Shown here: in pieces, positions 35,591 through 46,561 of the stretch | Position numbering within the stretch: the first letter of the stretch is position 1 | Layout of the letters: each line of letters opens with the position of its first letter | NCBI RefSeq assembly: GCF_029227915.1 | Contig: NC_079882.1 | Coordinates: forward strand, 9,858,001-9,922,000 | Origin: Hydractinia symbiolongicarpus | Taxonomy: Eukaryota > Cnidaria > Hydrozoa > Anthoathecata > Hydractiniidae | Direction of reading: 5' to 3' | Length of the DNA stretch: 64,000 nucleotides | Notes under the pieces: generated by a model | Databases searched by the model: none | Told to the model about the DNA's origin: nothing | Seen by the model: the letters and a program-made list of their open reading frames with translations, nothing else | Made by a program: the position numbers and the translations under genes

Positions 35591-37062
35591 ATTATTATAC
35601 AATAACGGTCTGACATTTACTTTTTTTCACTCAATTAGTTTTAAATGTTTTAGGACACATTTTTAACTTTTGGTGTATGTTAACATAATTAGCTTTTAGT
35701 ATTTCATAGCTTTACCTAAAGACGACACTACGAAAAGCTTCGTGAATTTCATTTAAAATATATTATGTGACAGTTTATTCCAAACAGATAAAGACAATTA
35801 AATGAAGTAATTTTTACTCAATTAAGAAACTTTGACGGTTTTTGTGTGAGAAAAAATGAACGAGAAGAAATTATTGCAGTAAACGTTGTCTCTTTGAAAC
35901 ATTTGGAAATATGATTAATATCACCAAACATTTGTATATAACTACATTTTTATATTGTACATAGCTAAAATGAGATGTTGTTTTAATGATAGTGTATTAG
36001 TGTGCATCTGTTTCATATTCTTCTTTTTCTTGTATCGGTACATTTTCATGGTCATTACGTTTCGCTTAATTTAGTTTGCTTAAACCGATAGGCTCTTTTT
36101 ATAAACAAAAGGGACATTAAGAAAATATTGAAATTCGTTGTTTCCTTGTGACGTGGATCATGCTCAATAACTAAAAGTGAAACTGGAAAAAGTAACACTC
36201 CTGAAGATATTCCCCTGTTAAGTAAAAATAAAATTCTATATATAAACTCTCCGTTTCCGCAAGCGGAAAATCTTCCTGTTCAAAAAGTTATGTTTTCAAG
36301 AAGGAAAATTTGCATTTTTCACATTTCTGCATTCCTTTGAGTATTGTACTTAATAATGTATGAAGCTTAATAAATATCTCTTGCTCTCTAATACAAACAA
36401 AGCAACCTTATTGGTTGTATGTTGGCAACATAAGTAGTTCTTGTATTAGCCAAACATCTTCAACAGGACTGACGAATTGGTTTTAAAAGTTAATGGGGGG
36501 AGGAGGGGGAGGGGATGTAGTGGTGCAATACATAGTGACTTAAAAGGACATTGTTCGGCCTGCCTTAAAATATTTTTGAAATTCAAGATCTTCAGATTGA
36601 CTGAAAAACGCTATTGAAAATTTACAAAGCTATTTGAGCTATCCCTCATAAACAATGGGGTGGCTAAATAATGGTTGAAAGCAGTTCTTGTGGTAGTATT
36701 TTGTATCTGTTTTTGTTTGTTGTTGCAAAAATTTGTTTATCGATCCAAGCGGAAGAAAACCCCGAAACGACATTCGCAACTCATAACCACGTAGCGTGAA
36801 AGCTTAAAATGAGGAACGGGTTTTTCTGTTTCATTCAGAAGGTCGGAACATTTTCGTGAGCCTAAACATTATATTTACAAACTGTGCCTGAAATATTACG
36901 CTAGCTATGTATTGGCTAGCTACTTGTCAATATAAGGTAAACAGCTCGTTATTTCTTTTGTTTCAGCATTTTGTTGTTGTTGTTATTGTTGTTGTTGTTG
37001 TTGTTGTTATTTTATCTATTTTATTTGCTCTTCAAAATAAATAACTGCTTTTGGATTTCTAG
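35591..37062. other. intergenic, upstream of receptor B
   Basis: AT-rich sequence with a (GTT)n microsatellite at about 36971-37010, ending roughly 50 bp before the receptor B start codon. A promoter is expected here, but no core element is clear. Confidence 0.4.
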
Positions 37063-40000
37063 ATGCAGAAATTGGCTTTTAAATTGATCATATCAGTTAT
37101 TGTTTTAGCAATCCGGTCTACAAAGGTACGTGTATTCTTCTTTGCTGAATTTTTAGGTTAAAAATAATGATCTTTTGTTTAGAACAATGGAGAAATAAGA
37201 GTAATGGCCTGCCTGGATGAAGTTTTGATATTCTTATAAAAAAAGCGTTTACATTTCGAATTACTAAGAAAATACACAGGAAGTTACACTTCGTTATTCA
37301 CAACTACCATTTTTGGCTCACAAAAGTACTTTTATGTATGCATTTGTTAGCCAAATATTCCACGGGGATCACCTGTCGTATATATTTTCCACTTTGCTAT
37401 TTCTTGCATCTTTGTCCACTTGGCTAGCACGGGGGTTATTAGTATGATTATAGATGCAATAATAATGCGATTTTCGATTTAATAGTCACCCTGTTTTCGA
37501 AAAAATTGTAGAAGATGACAGAGGTGTAAGCTAGTATTTTTAACAGACAAAATGTAGGCATTGTTACGGCCTTATATGCCCCGTAGCTAAACGTAAGCCC
37601 GTGTTTTGGTTTCCGTACATATTTTGTGAATTCTCAGCATGACATCTCAGTAGCCATATTGCAGAAAAACTACCGCTATTATTATAATACTAGTCGTTAA
37701 CCCGTGGAAAAATCCACGGGGTCGCCTGTCCTTTATATATCGCATTTCGTGTTTCCGTAACAAAAAGACAAACAGACGCACGAACAGACAGACGGAATAC
37801 GGCTATTATTAAAAAGACTAGTCGTTAACCCGTGGAAATATCCACGGGGTTGTCCGTCTTCAAATTACACGTTATTACACGTTATCAGATCGTCATTAGA
37901 GCGGAAAATAATTTTTGCAAAACAATGCTAAGCGTGAAACAGTGTACTTGTGCAGCGCCCCGATTTTTATTATTTAATCTATTTTTTTTACAAATACTCT
38001 TTTAGGCACATCTATACATCAGCGGTAAGTCGCATTTATTAGGCTTTTTGTTTATAACATATAAGATGTTCTTACACTTTACAGAGCCAATAATGGCAAT
38101 CTAGTCAGTGGCCCGTGAAAAATCCAATCGTTCCTTTTTTACCGCATCTATTCATGAAACAACCAACCTCGTCCCCAGGGCTTCTCTTCGAACAACCTAT
38201 GCTAAGTATGGTTTAAAGAAGTAATTTAAAGACAGGCACAATATCTTTCTGAAAATTTCACTTAGATGATTTTTTAAAACCCTATTGTGGAACTTTGACT
38301 ACTAAAATGTCTTTCAAAAATATAAAAGCTATTTTATATTTTTGGCTTAACTTTGGTTGCATATTAAACAACACGTATTTTCAGACAGATCAAACGATGG
38401 GTCTGCATATGTACTCTTCTTAGGCGTGGCTAAGGCATTAATCTTTATTCTGCATGATTTTAGAAAGCAGCTGTTTGGAAGATGATTTCGATAAAGATTA
38501 CAAAAACGCACGTACGTTACTAATTTAGCTATGATTTCTATGTTTCTATAGTAACTATGACGTTATAACCAGTGGGCTGAAAAAAGATCGCTTCGACACT
38601 TTACGTATGATATTTTTGTGGGGAATAAAAGTTTGGAAAAATATTACGGTGACCTTCCAAGCAAAAATAATAATAACTAAAACGCTGCAGTATTTCGTTT
38701 GATCGAATTTTGCTATATTTTGAAGTACTGTTAAAATAACTTTAACTTTACACTCTAAAGCTTCCTCTCTGAGCTCATGCCTCGCGAGCATATTAAACAC
38801 GGTACAAAATGCTAACATTAGCACTTTCTACCACCACGAGATAAATTCTGACAGCGCTGCATAGATACAGGTTGGTTTACTGACCTTAACCCTTGTTTTA
38901 AACGAATGAAAAAACGAATTTTAAAATAAATACCAGTTTGTCTTTAAAAAAAAAATTAATGAGAGCTTGAGTAGTTTCAAGGCTTAAAATACTAATTCTA
39001 GAGTTTGAAAGCAAAAGCAAATTCCACAAAATCGTTCTACTTATGCCTTTTCAACGAAATTTATAATCCTCATGAATTTGTTTTTCGTAAGATTTACGGC
39101 CCTTGAATACAATTTGTGGACGCTCTATCCCAAGTACTTTGCAGAAGTATAGGATCACATTCTATCGTCTATAAAAGCTGATAAATCGTTGTAGGTATAA
39201 ACAAACGACAATTTCTATCGATTTTAGAGAAATTAGATAATCGGTTTTTCCCGAAAGTAAGCGGTTTAGCAACCTCGTCCCCAGGGGTTTCAGGGTTTTT
39301 ACATTTAAAAACCCTGGGACGAGGTTAGCAAATTTGAAAAGTTACAGGGGCTATTAAAATAGTCATTTAATTACTTTTAGTTTTTTGACGATTTCTGGTC
39401 CTGAGATCTCGCGTAGACGTTATGTGGATAATATCACTTTTGCTCGCCGGTTCAGAATGGTCGCAGTCATGGCGGTCGTCGGAAGCTTGTGGCTGTCGTA
39501 AAGTGTTATTTTTTTTTTTTAATATCTAACGAAAAGCAACTTTATAAGCAAATAAAAACTTTACAGGTAAACTTGTTTTTGCTCAGGAGGTGACCTTTCA
39601 AAACAAAACAATAGATTTTCGCAATATTGGAACTGTTAACTTTTTTCTTAAAGCTCTGTTGGTTTTATAAATTTTATGCTTTTTTTTTTTGGAATCTTGT
39701 GGGATAATGAAGGATCATTTGTGTGCTGACTTTCCTTCCGAGCTATCTGACTCAAATGACTTTATTAGAAGTAAAAGGAAATGATTAATTCCATTTTTAG
39801 CTGACGACCTTAGTGTTACATCGATTGGTCAATCTTGTGGGCGATATTTTCCAGAATGTTCGCCATATACCCTCAATATACACGTAGAATTTTGTGTGGA
39901 AATAACAACACCATACTTGGCACTTGTATTTGATTCTGTCCATGGAGGTATGCAATTGCTCCTTTTTATACGCTTTTGATATGTCAAAGATGATTAAATC

Positions 40001-43000
40001 CCCCAGCAAATGGAACTGGATGTGATATTTTTTTGTTATTATTTTAAACAGTTAATTATTGAATTATTATTTTTTGTATTTACGCAGGTTGTTGGGGATT
40101 CCTGGTACAATTTTATGAAGCTGAAGAATTAAAAATGTCTCGTTACATTAAACACAACGGGGTAACAAAACAAATAAATAAAATAATTAACCCAGTAAGT
40201 AATGGAAAACTTCAAGATGGATTTTAATAAGAAATGCTCATGTTTTTTTTTAGAAGAAAGCGTATTCTCCTATCAAATACGCGTACGAATTTGTTACTCC
40301 TTATCGCATCGTCGTGACACCATTACCTAGTGGACGGTCGATCAGATTTTTTGTGAAACGAACTCCAAGTAAATAATTAAAAGTTTTTTTACATTATTAA
40401 AGGAGAACTAGCGAAAAAACCTACATTATCATTAAAACATTCTTATATATCACGAAAACAAATTAGCATAAAAAACATTTCTTATTTTTGTTTTAAATTT
40501 TACCCCTTAAAATCGATAATGACGTTAATTTAAGTTAACTTAATTCATACATACTAGCTGTTTCCCGTGGAAGAATCCACTGTATTCCATTTAATTTATG
40601 TAGCAGATATATGTCCATCAAAAATCAAACAATACAGCAGTGCGCATCTTACATCTGCATTATTATATAAATGACCAAAAAAATTAAAGGTTTTCAACAA
40701 CTGCAGTATTTATGTGACATTTAAAATCTAAATCTACTAAAATTACTTGCTCTGACCATCTGACAAATGCGAAAATTATTCGGAAAGAAGTTTTCAACAT
40801 ACATCTCACCCATAAAATTTAAATCACTCAAAACGCCACATATATACAAAAAAGCTGATCAATGTCAAACACAAATCTCTCTCATTGTATATGTTAAAAT
40901 CAGTTAGTTTATTGCAAACCCTGCCAAAGGTTGACACACAATATGAAAAATAAACAATAAATTGTGCCTCTGACAGAATTTTTTATCTAAGGTGAAAAAA
41001 AGGGATTTGCAAGGACAAATTATAATGCAATAAAACATTATTTGATATATTGCATACAGTCCTTCCTCACCAAACTTTAGACAAAATGCCAACAAAATAA
41101 CGGTGTTTAAATCTAAAATTAATAAAGTCCTTTTAGCAATTTGCATGCTGTTTTACCATCAATAAAGTAAACAAAATTTCAAATCTCACATAGTATTCTG
41201 TCACAAATTTTCATAAAATATATATATAAGTCATAATGAGTCATGTTAAACAACAGCAATCAATCTGTATATAAGTTCATTTTATGTCAATTTTTGCACC
41301 AATTTTGCAACACAAAATACAAATTCTAAATAATACTAAAATCTCTTATTTTGGTCCTTCGCATACCGAAGGTCTCCCACAAAAGTTTAATTAAAATGTA
41401 AAAAATGAGAGGTAACGACAAAATCAAAGTTTGCAAAATTTAACTATTTCAGTACATATATCTACTGCATATGCCCTCTAAAACAATATTTTAATCCAAA
41501 ATGCCAAAGAAAAACAGTTTGCAACAAAAATCAGTTATTTCGATAATATTGCATACACTCTTTCCTCACAAAAGCTTCACAAACTGTAAAAAAAAGAATG
41601 GTTGTAGGGAGTGCTTCTGATTCAACAAAAAAAGTTTTTTTGACATATTGCATCTAGCCCTTACCCATTAAATCTTACACAAAATTTCCAAAACTATATA
41701 CGATTTAGAACACATCAAATTTAAATCGAGAAGGATCAGTCATTTCGATATATTGCACGAAGTCCTCCCCAGTAAGAATTTATACAAAATATAGAAAAAC
41801 AAAGCTTGCAAGGTGTAAAATTGAATTCTTCTTCTGTGTATATATATATGGTCCTTCCTCGCAAAATTAACATAAAATGTCAAAAAGGTTCAGATATAAC
41901 ATCTAACACAACAAAAATCAGTTATCAGTATATGTCATGCCATTGTCTTCCACCAAATGTTCCCCTTAAGGTTTCACAGACACAGCCTGTAAATTAAAAA
42001 CAACTAAGATCAGGTATTTTGGTCTATTTCATACCATTCTGTTCCAAATAACTTATAAAATGTAAAAATTGAGTGGTAAAACAGAAATGTCAAAAAGAAG
42101 AAAAAAATAGCTTACAAAGAGTATAAAATTGAAATCAACAAAGTAGCTCTTTTGGTGTATTAAATATAAGCCATACGCACAAAAGTTTACACTAAATGTA
42201 AGAAAATGGTTGTGTTTAGTAATTTTAAATTAAGAAAAGTCAGTTCTTTTAGCATGCTGATTAAGGTTTTTGCCCACAATTTGAAACAAATTAAATTTAC
42301 ATTTTAAAAATAAGTAATTTCTGAACTTTATTTTCAGAATATTTGGAGGAAAAGAACTTCGCAAACCAAAAAAAACCCAGGAAAATGTTTAAAATTTTCA
42401 GGGTTAATAACGTTAGATGTGTTTTGTGGGAATATATATACTGGGAATCTTTAGTTTCAAGCTAGCATTAGCTAGCTACAGCAGCTAATAGCTAGTCACT
42501 TAAATATAAACTGGAGACTTAGCTAGGTATAAAGAACATGGCTACATATATATATATATATTCCTAGCTAGCTAGCTAGCTAGTTGTAGGTGGTGGTTGG
42601 CTTTTTATGATGCTAGCTATAAAACATGTCTGGCAACAATTATATAATCAAAACTGAAAATAAAACATGAAAAAACCTTACAGAACCTTGCTATGATTAA
42701 TTTATAAAACCATGCTCTTCTTCAAATGTTTTTTTAAAGATTTATTTTGAATGAAAGAGTAGAGAATACTCAAAAAGAACAGCCATCTTTTTCGTAAACA
42801 CAATTTCCGTTTTATGCTAGGAACTTCATTTAACAGTCCGTATGCTTTGTGAATATCTAATACCGTTTCATATGTAGCGATACCTATATATATATGCTAA
42901 CATAGAGTTTTTTGGCATAAGGGTATATATATTCATATCGTTATTAGCAGCGGGTTATATATTTACACCTTATGTGCGATTTCTATGAAGTACATCCCTA

Positions 43001-45753
43001 ATCTTTTTAGTTAAATTTTAGCGTACAGCCACGTCATAAAAAAGTGACCCGTGATTTCCGTGTCGTGGACTCACAGTTTTACTCACGCAAGGGAATTAAT
43101 ATATAAGATTCTGTTGATTTGTGGCGTCGCACGACGTGAATAGCTCAACAGGACTGGTAATACGATGAATGGAAATTCAGTGAATTCTTCGTCTTCCCAG
43201 AGTGATTTAGATATGTAAATTAGCTAAATTAAACTAGCTAAATTCTAGTAGAAAAACATCCTCGCACAAATATATGTACAGTTTATATTCACACTCTAGT
43301 GAACATTTAAAGCACAACTTGTTATTAATCGTTAGTTCTCCTTTAAAAAACTTTGTTAGTCTTTATTTTTTCATTATTAATTAATTATTTTAAATCTTAC
43401 AGGTAAATGTGAATTGGATGTTATTGAGTTCTTAGAGCCTGGTACGTTTAATTGCATTTTATTAGTCACAAAAATTATAATCTGCGGAAACTCAACACAA
43501 ATGTAACTTCTCTTATCAAAGGGTGGGCATCAGAACCTGGGGTTTGTTTGTTACAACATGTCCATAACTTACAAGCATAGAATGCCTAATGTTTTGATAC
43601 TTTCCTTTTTTTAGATATAAGGAAAATATTTGCACATTGTTTAGAGAACCCAGGTATGCACAGTTACACAGAATCTGTGTCCATTCTTTATCATCACATA
43701 CCCAGCTTTCTACATTAACAGTAAACAAACTATTTTTTCTAGACATAGAAGAGAAGATTGCAGCTGTGGCACCATTATGCAATTCCTTTGCCAATGCAAC
43801 AGATCATGTGATTAGCTATGTGAACAAAACTTCAGTGAAGGAATTAAAATGCAAAATTGTGCCATTTGCTCTTCCTGTTGAATATTTTCATCCAAACAAA
43901 TTGAATCCAAAGAACATACCAACAATAACTGGAATTTTTGTAGCTGTTTTGATATTCTTTCTAGCCATTATCTTTAATGTTAAACGAATAAGAGTTTGGA
44001 CATCACTTTTTAAGTTTGGAGCATCATTTTCAAGTAGAAATACATCAAAATCGCATCATTTTTCCATGGAAGATATTGAACAACAAGCTTCACATACTAA
44101 GGAAACTAGGAAAGGTAAGAAAATAAGCTTAAAGCTTCATTGTTATGCAACAATGTATAACCTACAATAAAAATGCAAAAATAAAGAGATTGTTTGTTTG
44201 TTTAGATAGCATACGAAAAGTTATGATTCTAAATCGACCAGGTTGTGAATTGATTGAAACACTATTAAGAGATTTAGCTTTCTTCTTAAAAGCATATGGT
44301 ATTGATGTAAAGTTGTCATTGCTTGAACAAAGTCAGATTGACGCAGAAGGAGGAATTTCATCGTACTTACAAAGAAATATTGATTCTTGTGATTATATTC
44401 TTATCATGTTTACAGAACATGATAAAGGTATTGCTGTTTTCTTTTTCTTTTTTTCAGTAACGTTTATTTTTTTTCCTTTGCTGGCTGTCAATCCGTGGAA
44501 AATCCATGGGAAATCGTCCATCAAATATAATTCACATCTGGCAGCTTCATGAATCCTGACAATAGTGGTTTGGAAACTATTTTGAATGGAAGATTTTAAG
44601 GGACAATTGATCCCAATTCCGAGCATAAATCTTTTCCTATCTTCTCAAGTGCGCATAAAAGGGCACTCATTTCTTCAGAATTAGTGATGTTGTATTTTTT
44701 TCTCGTATTATGACGGTTTATTAGCTCTTGAAAAAAAAAATCAACTCGCTCCCATATTTTTTCAAGGCTTTTATGTAAAACACTCGAAAATTATTCGTAA
44801 AACGAAACAGGTTTATTTTAACTCACCCCTGTCTTAAATGAACGCCTGCCTTGAACAAGCATCACTAAATAGAAAGTTCATTAACGCACTTAAAATTTTG
44901 TCTAAGCGTTTTTCTACAAATGTATTTCTTAATTTAGAGCACACATCCTTAAAACATCGACCATACGAATTTGCTTTAAAAGTCATCAGTGGTTTAGCAT
45001 ATCATCAGAATGATAGTTCCAGATACATTCCTCTGTATTTAACAAGTTATGAAAAAGCACTCAGTTTAATGCCATCGTTTTTCATTGGTTCTCATAATTT
45101 TGGCTACAAACTTCCGAAGGATATAACAAAGCTTTTAAGACATTTATTACATTCTACAGACCTATCAAACTCAAAAGATATGGCTGCAAAGTTGGAGTAT
45201 TTTACAAATAAAACAAAGGCTACGTGTAAGCGTATAGAAGCCAAGCATCATTATTGCTGTTGCAAGGAGGATTGCATGAAGGTCTGTTCTTTCTGCTTTA
45301 TTATTACAGAGCATAGTACTAAAGTCGTAGTCATTGGAAAAGGACGTGGTGGGCGGGGACGATCGTCTTTTTTTATGTAACTGTATACTGTAGTCCTAAA
45401 AATTTGATAGCTTTGTAAGCTGATCTAGACGATTAATAACATTTTACTCACTAGACAACTAGTCACACGACAAAATGTTCTATGAATTTGCAATCTTAAG
45501 GCTCCAACTGAAAACATGGCTACGACTCTGAGTATCCCTATTTGATTAACATTGAATTTTTTGTACACATATTTTTTTACCATAGGGTATGCTGTACGGC
45601 AGTGTCAGCAACCTGTCATCTGTATGGGCGTCTACAAAATGGTCATCATCCTGCTCAGTTGATTTATCAAAAGAAGAAAATTTTTGTCGTCCATTGCAAG
45701 AAGAAACAGATTTCAAATTGGATGAAATGGTATCTTCAGGGACAATTTCATGA
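37063..45753 (+). CDS. receptor B: IL-17R-like SEFIR membrane protein
   Basis: Twelve exons keep frame: 37063-37125, 38006-38024, 38464-38511, 39801-39947, 40088-40161, 40254-40368, 43403-43441, 43615-43653, 43743-44114, 44206-44427, 44938-45281 and 45586-45753 (1650 nt, 549 residues). Exon 5 may instead end at 40194, where the donor is a better GTAAGT, adding 11 residues. Exon 1 is a signal peptide (LAFKLIISVIVLAIRS). Exons 4-6 match receptor A exons 3-5 in order, phase and nearly in length (for example GCWGFLVQFYEAEEL versus GCMAYVIDIYENNTL). Exon 9 has the membrane helix, about residues 242-261 (TITGIFVAVLIFFLAIIFNV). Exons 10 and 11 encode SEFIR and are the same length as in A (222 and 344 nt). 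The last donor (AAG|GTCTGT) is weak. The tail begins GMLYGSVSNLSSVWAST. The small exons 2 and 3 are the least certain. Function is inferred from SEFIR and topology. Confidence 0.75.
37690..37817 (-). mobile_element. Helitron-like mini-element in receptor B intron 1
   Basis: A reverse-orientation copy: CTAG at 37690, hairpin CCCGTGGA...TCCACGGG just inside, and GA at the far end (37816-37817). It abuts another copy beginning CTAG at 37818, so the pair is tandem. Confidence 0.6.
37818..37875 (-). mobile_element. truncated Helitron-like mini-element
   Basis: The CTAG and hairpin end ('cccgtggaaatatccacggg') are present, but similarity stops after about 55 bp, so the 5' part is lost or replaced. 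Confidence 0.5.
39270..39325. repeat. 56-bp hairpin element
   Basis: AACCTCGTCCCCAGGG at the left and CCCTGGGACGAGGTT at the right form a near-perfect stem around a short AT-rich loop. The half-site also occurs alone at 38167 ('aacctcgtccccaggg') and, in part, near 35-50, suggesting a dispersed MITE family. Confidence 0.6.
40840..42260 (+). repeat. degenerate ~100-bp tandem array
   Basis: Diverged units recur at near-regular spacing. Each carries a version of 'atattgcatacagtccttcc', then 'cacaaaa.ttacacaaaatg', then 'aaaaatcagttat'. Clear unit starts fall near 41040, 41352, 41453, 41545, 41642, 41748, 41848, 41930, 42025 and 42155. The array fills much of the 3-kb intron between exons 6 and 7 of receptor B. 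It has no coding content. Confidence 0.6.
42546..42586. repeat. (TA)n and (CTAG)n simple repeats
   Basis: A short TA run is followed by about five CTAG units in the receptor B intron. Confidence 0.7.
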
Positions 45754-46197
45754 AAGCGTTTATCGATGGTTTCATTCAAAAAAAAAATTATAAAAAATAA
45801 TGTTTTTGTCATAGTTTTTAAAACTGACAGACTAACAAACATTACATTAATCATTTTTTTCTTTCTCAAATTTACCATTGCACGCGGAAAATGCTTTTCC
45901 AACTCTCTTTGCATTTCTATGCATTTTGAGGTCATACATGCAAGAAAGCAGAATGCCATGGAAGGGGGTTTAGTTACGAGCACATTTCGGGTTGCTAGCT
46001 GTTTACATGCAAGTTTATAGAATGCAAATGTTGACTTTTAATAGGACAGTTTCATAAAATCGTAGTTAATACAGTTATATTGTTTTGGCGGATAGCGGTG
46101 TGATAAAAATTTTTGTAGATTTTTAATGTCTATATTTTTATAGGTTAAACTACGTAGCTACTTTTATTGATAATTTTTTACTTTACCGTTTGCTAGC
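45754..46197. other. receptor B 3' flank
   Basis: No canonical AATAAA was found close to the stop. Nothing else is recognised. Confidence 0.35.
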
Positions 46198-46201
46198 TTA
46201 A

Positions 46202-46555
46202 GGAAATTTATTTTCGTGAGAACTAATTTTTGCGAGAACTAATTTTCGTGAGAAAAATTGTGAAATTAAAATTTAATTACGGCGGGAATTAATTTTCGCG
46301 AAGTTGGAAATCCGGATATTACGCAAGAATTATATTTCGCAAATTTCGCGAAAAAGGATTTTGTGTAGGAGACACTATATAAAAACTGCTGAAGTTGAAA
46401 TTCACGTATATCTTGTATGTAGTTCCAGGTAGATAAAAATTTGGCGTTAATTAATTTACGTAAATTTCGCGAATTGCTATTTTTCAAATATTTTCGCGAA
46501 AACTAATTTTCGCAATATTGACAAAAACACGTGAAATTCGCAAAAATTAATTACC
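46202..46555. mobile_element. TTAA-flanked MITE rich in TTTTCGCGAA motifs
   Basis: The left end is GGAAATTTATTTTCGTGAG; the right end, reverse-complemented, is GGTAATTAATTTTTGCGAA. TTAA lies outside both (46198-46201 and 46556-46559). The inside is built of repeated 'aattttcgcgaa' in both orientations. It is a non-autonomous element of a TTAA-targeting superfamily. Confidence 0.55.
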
Positions 46556-46561
46556 TTAAGG

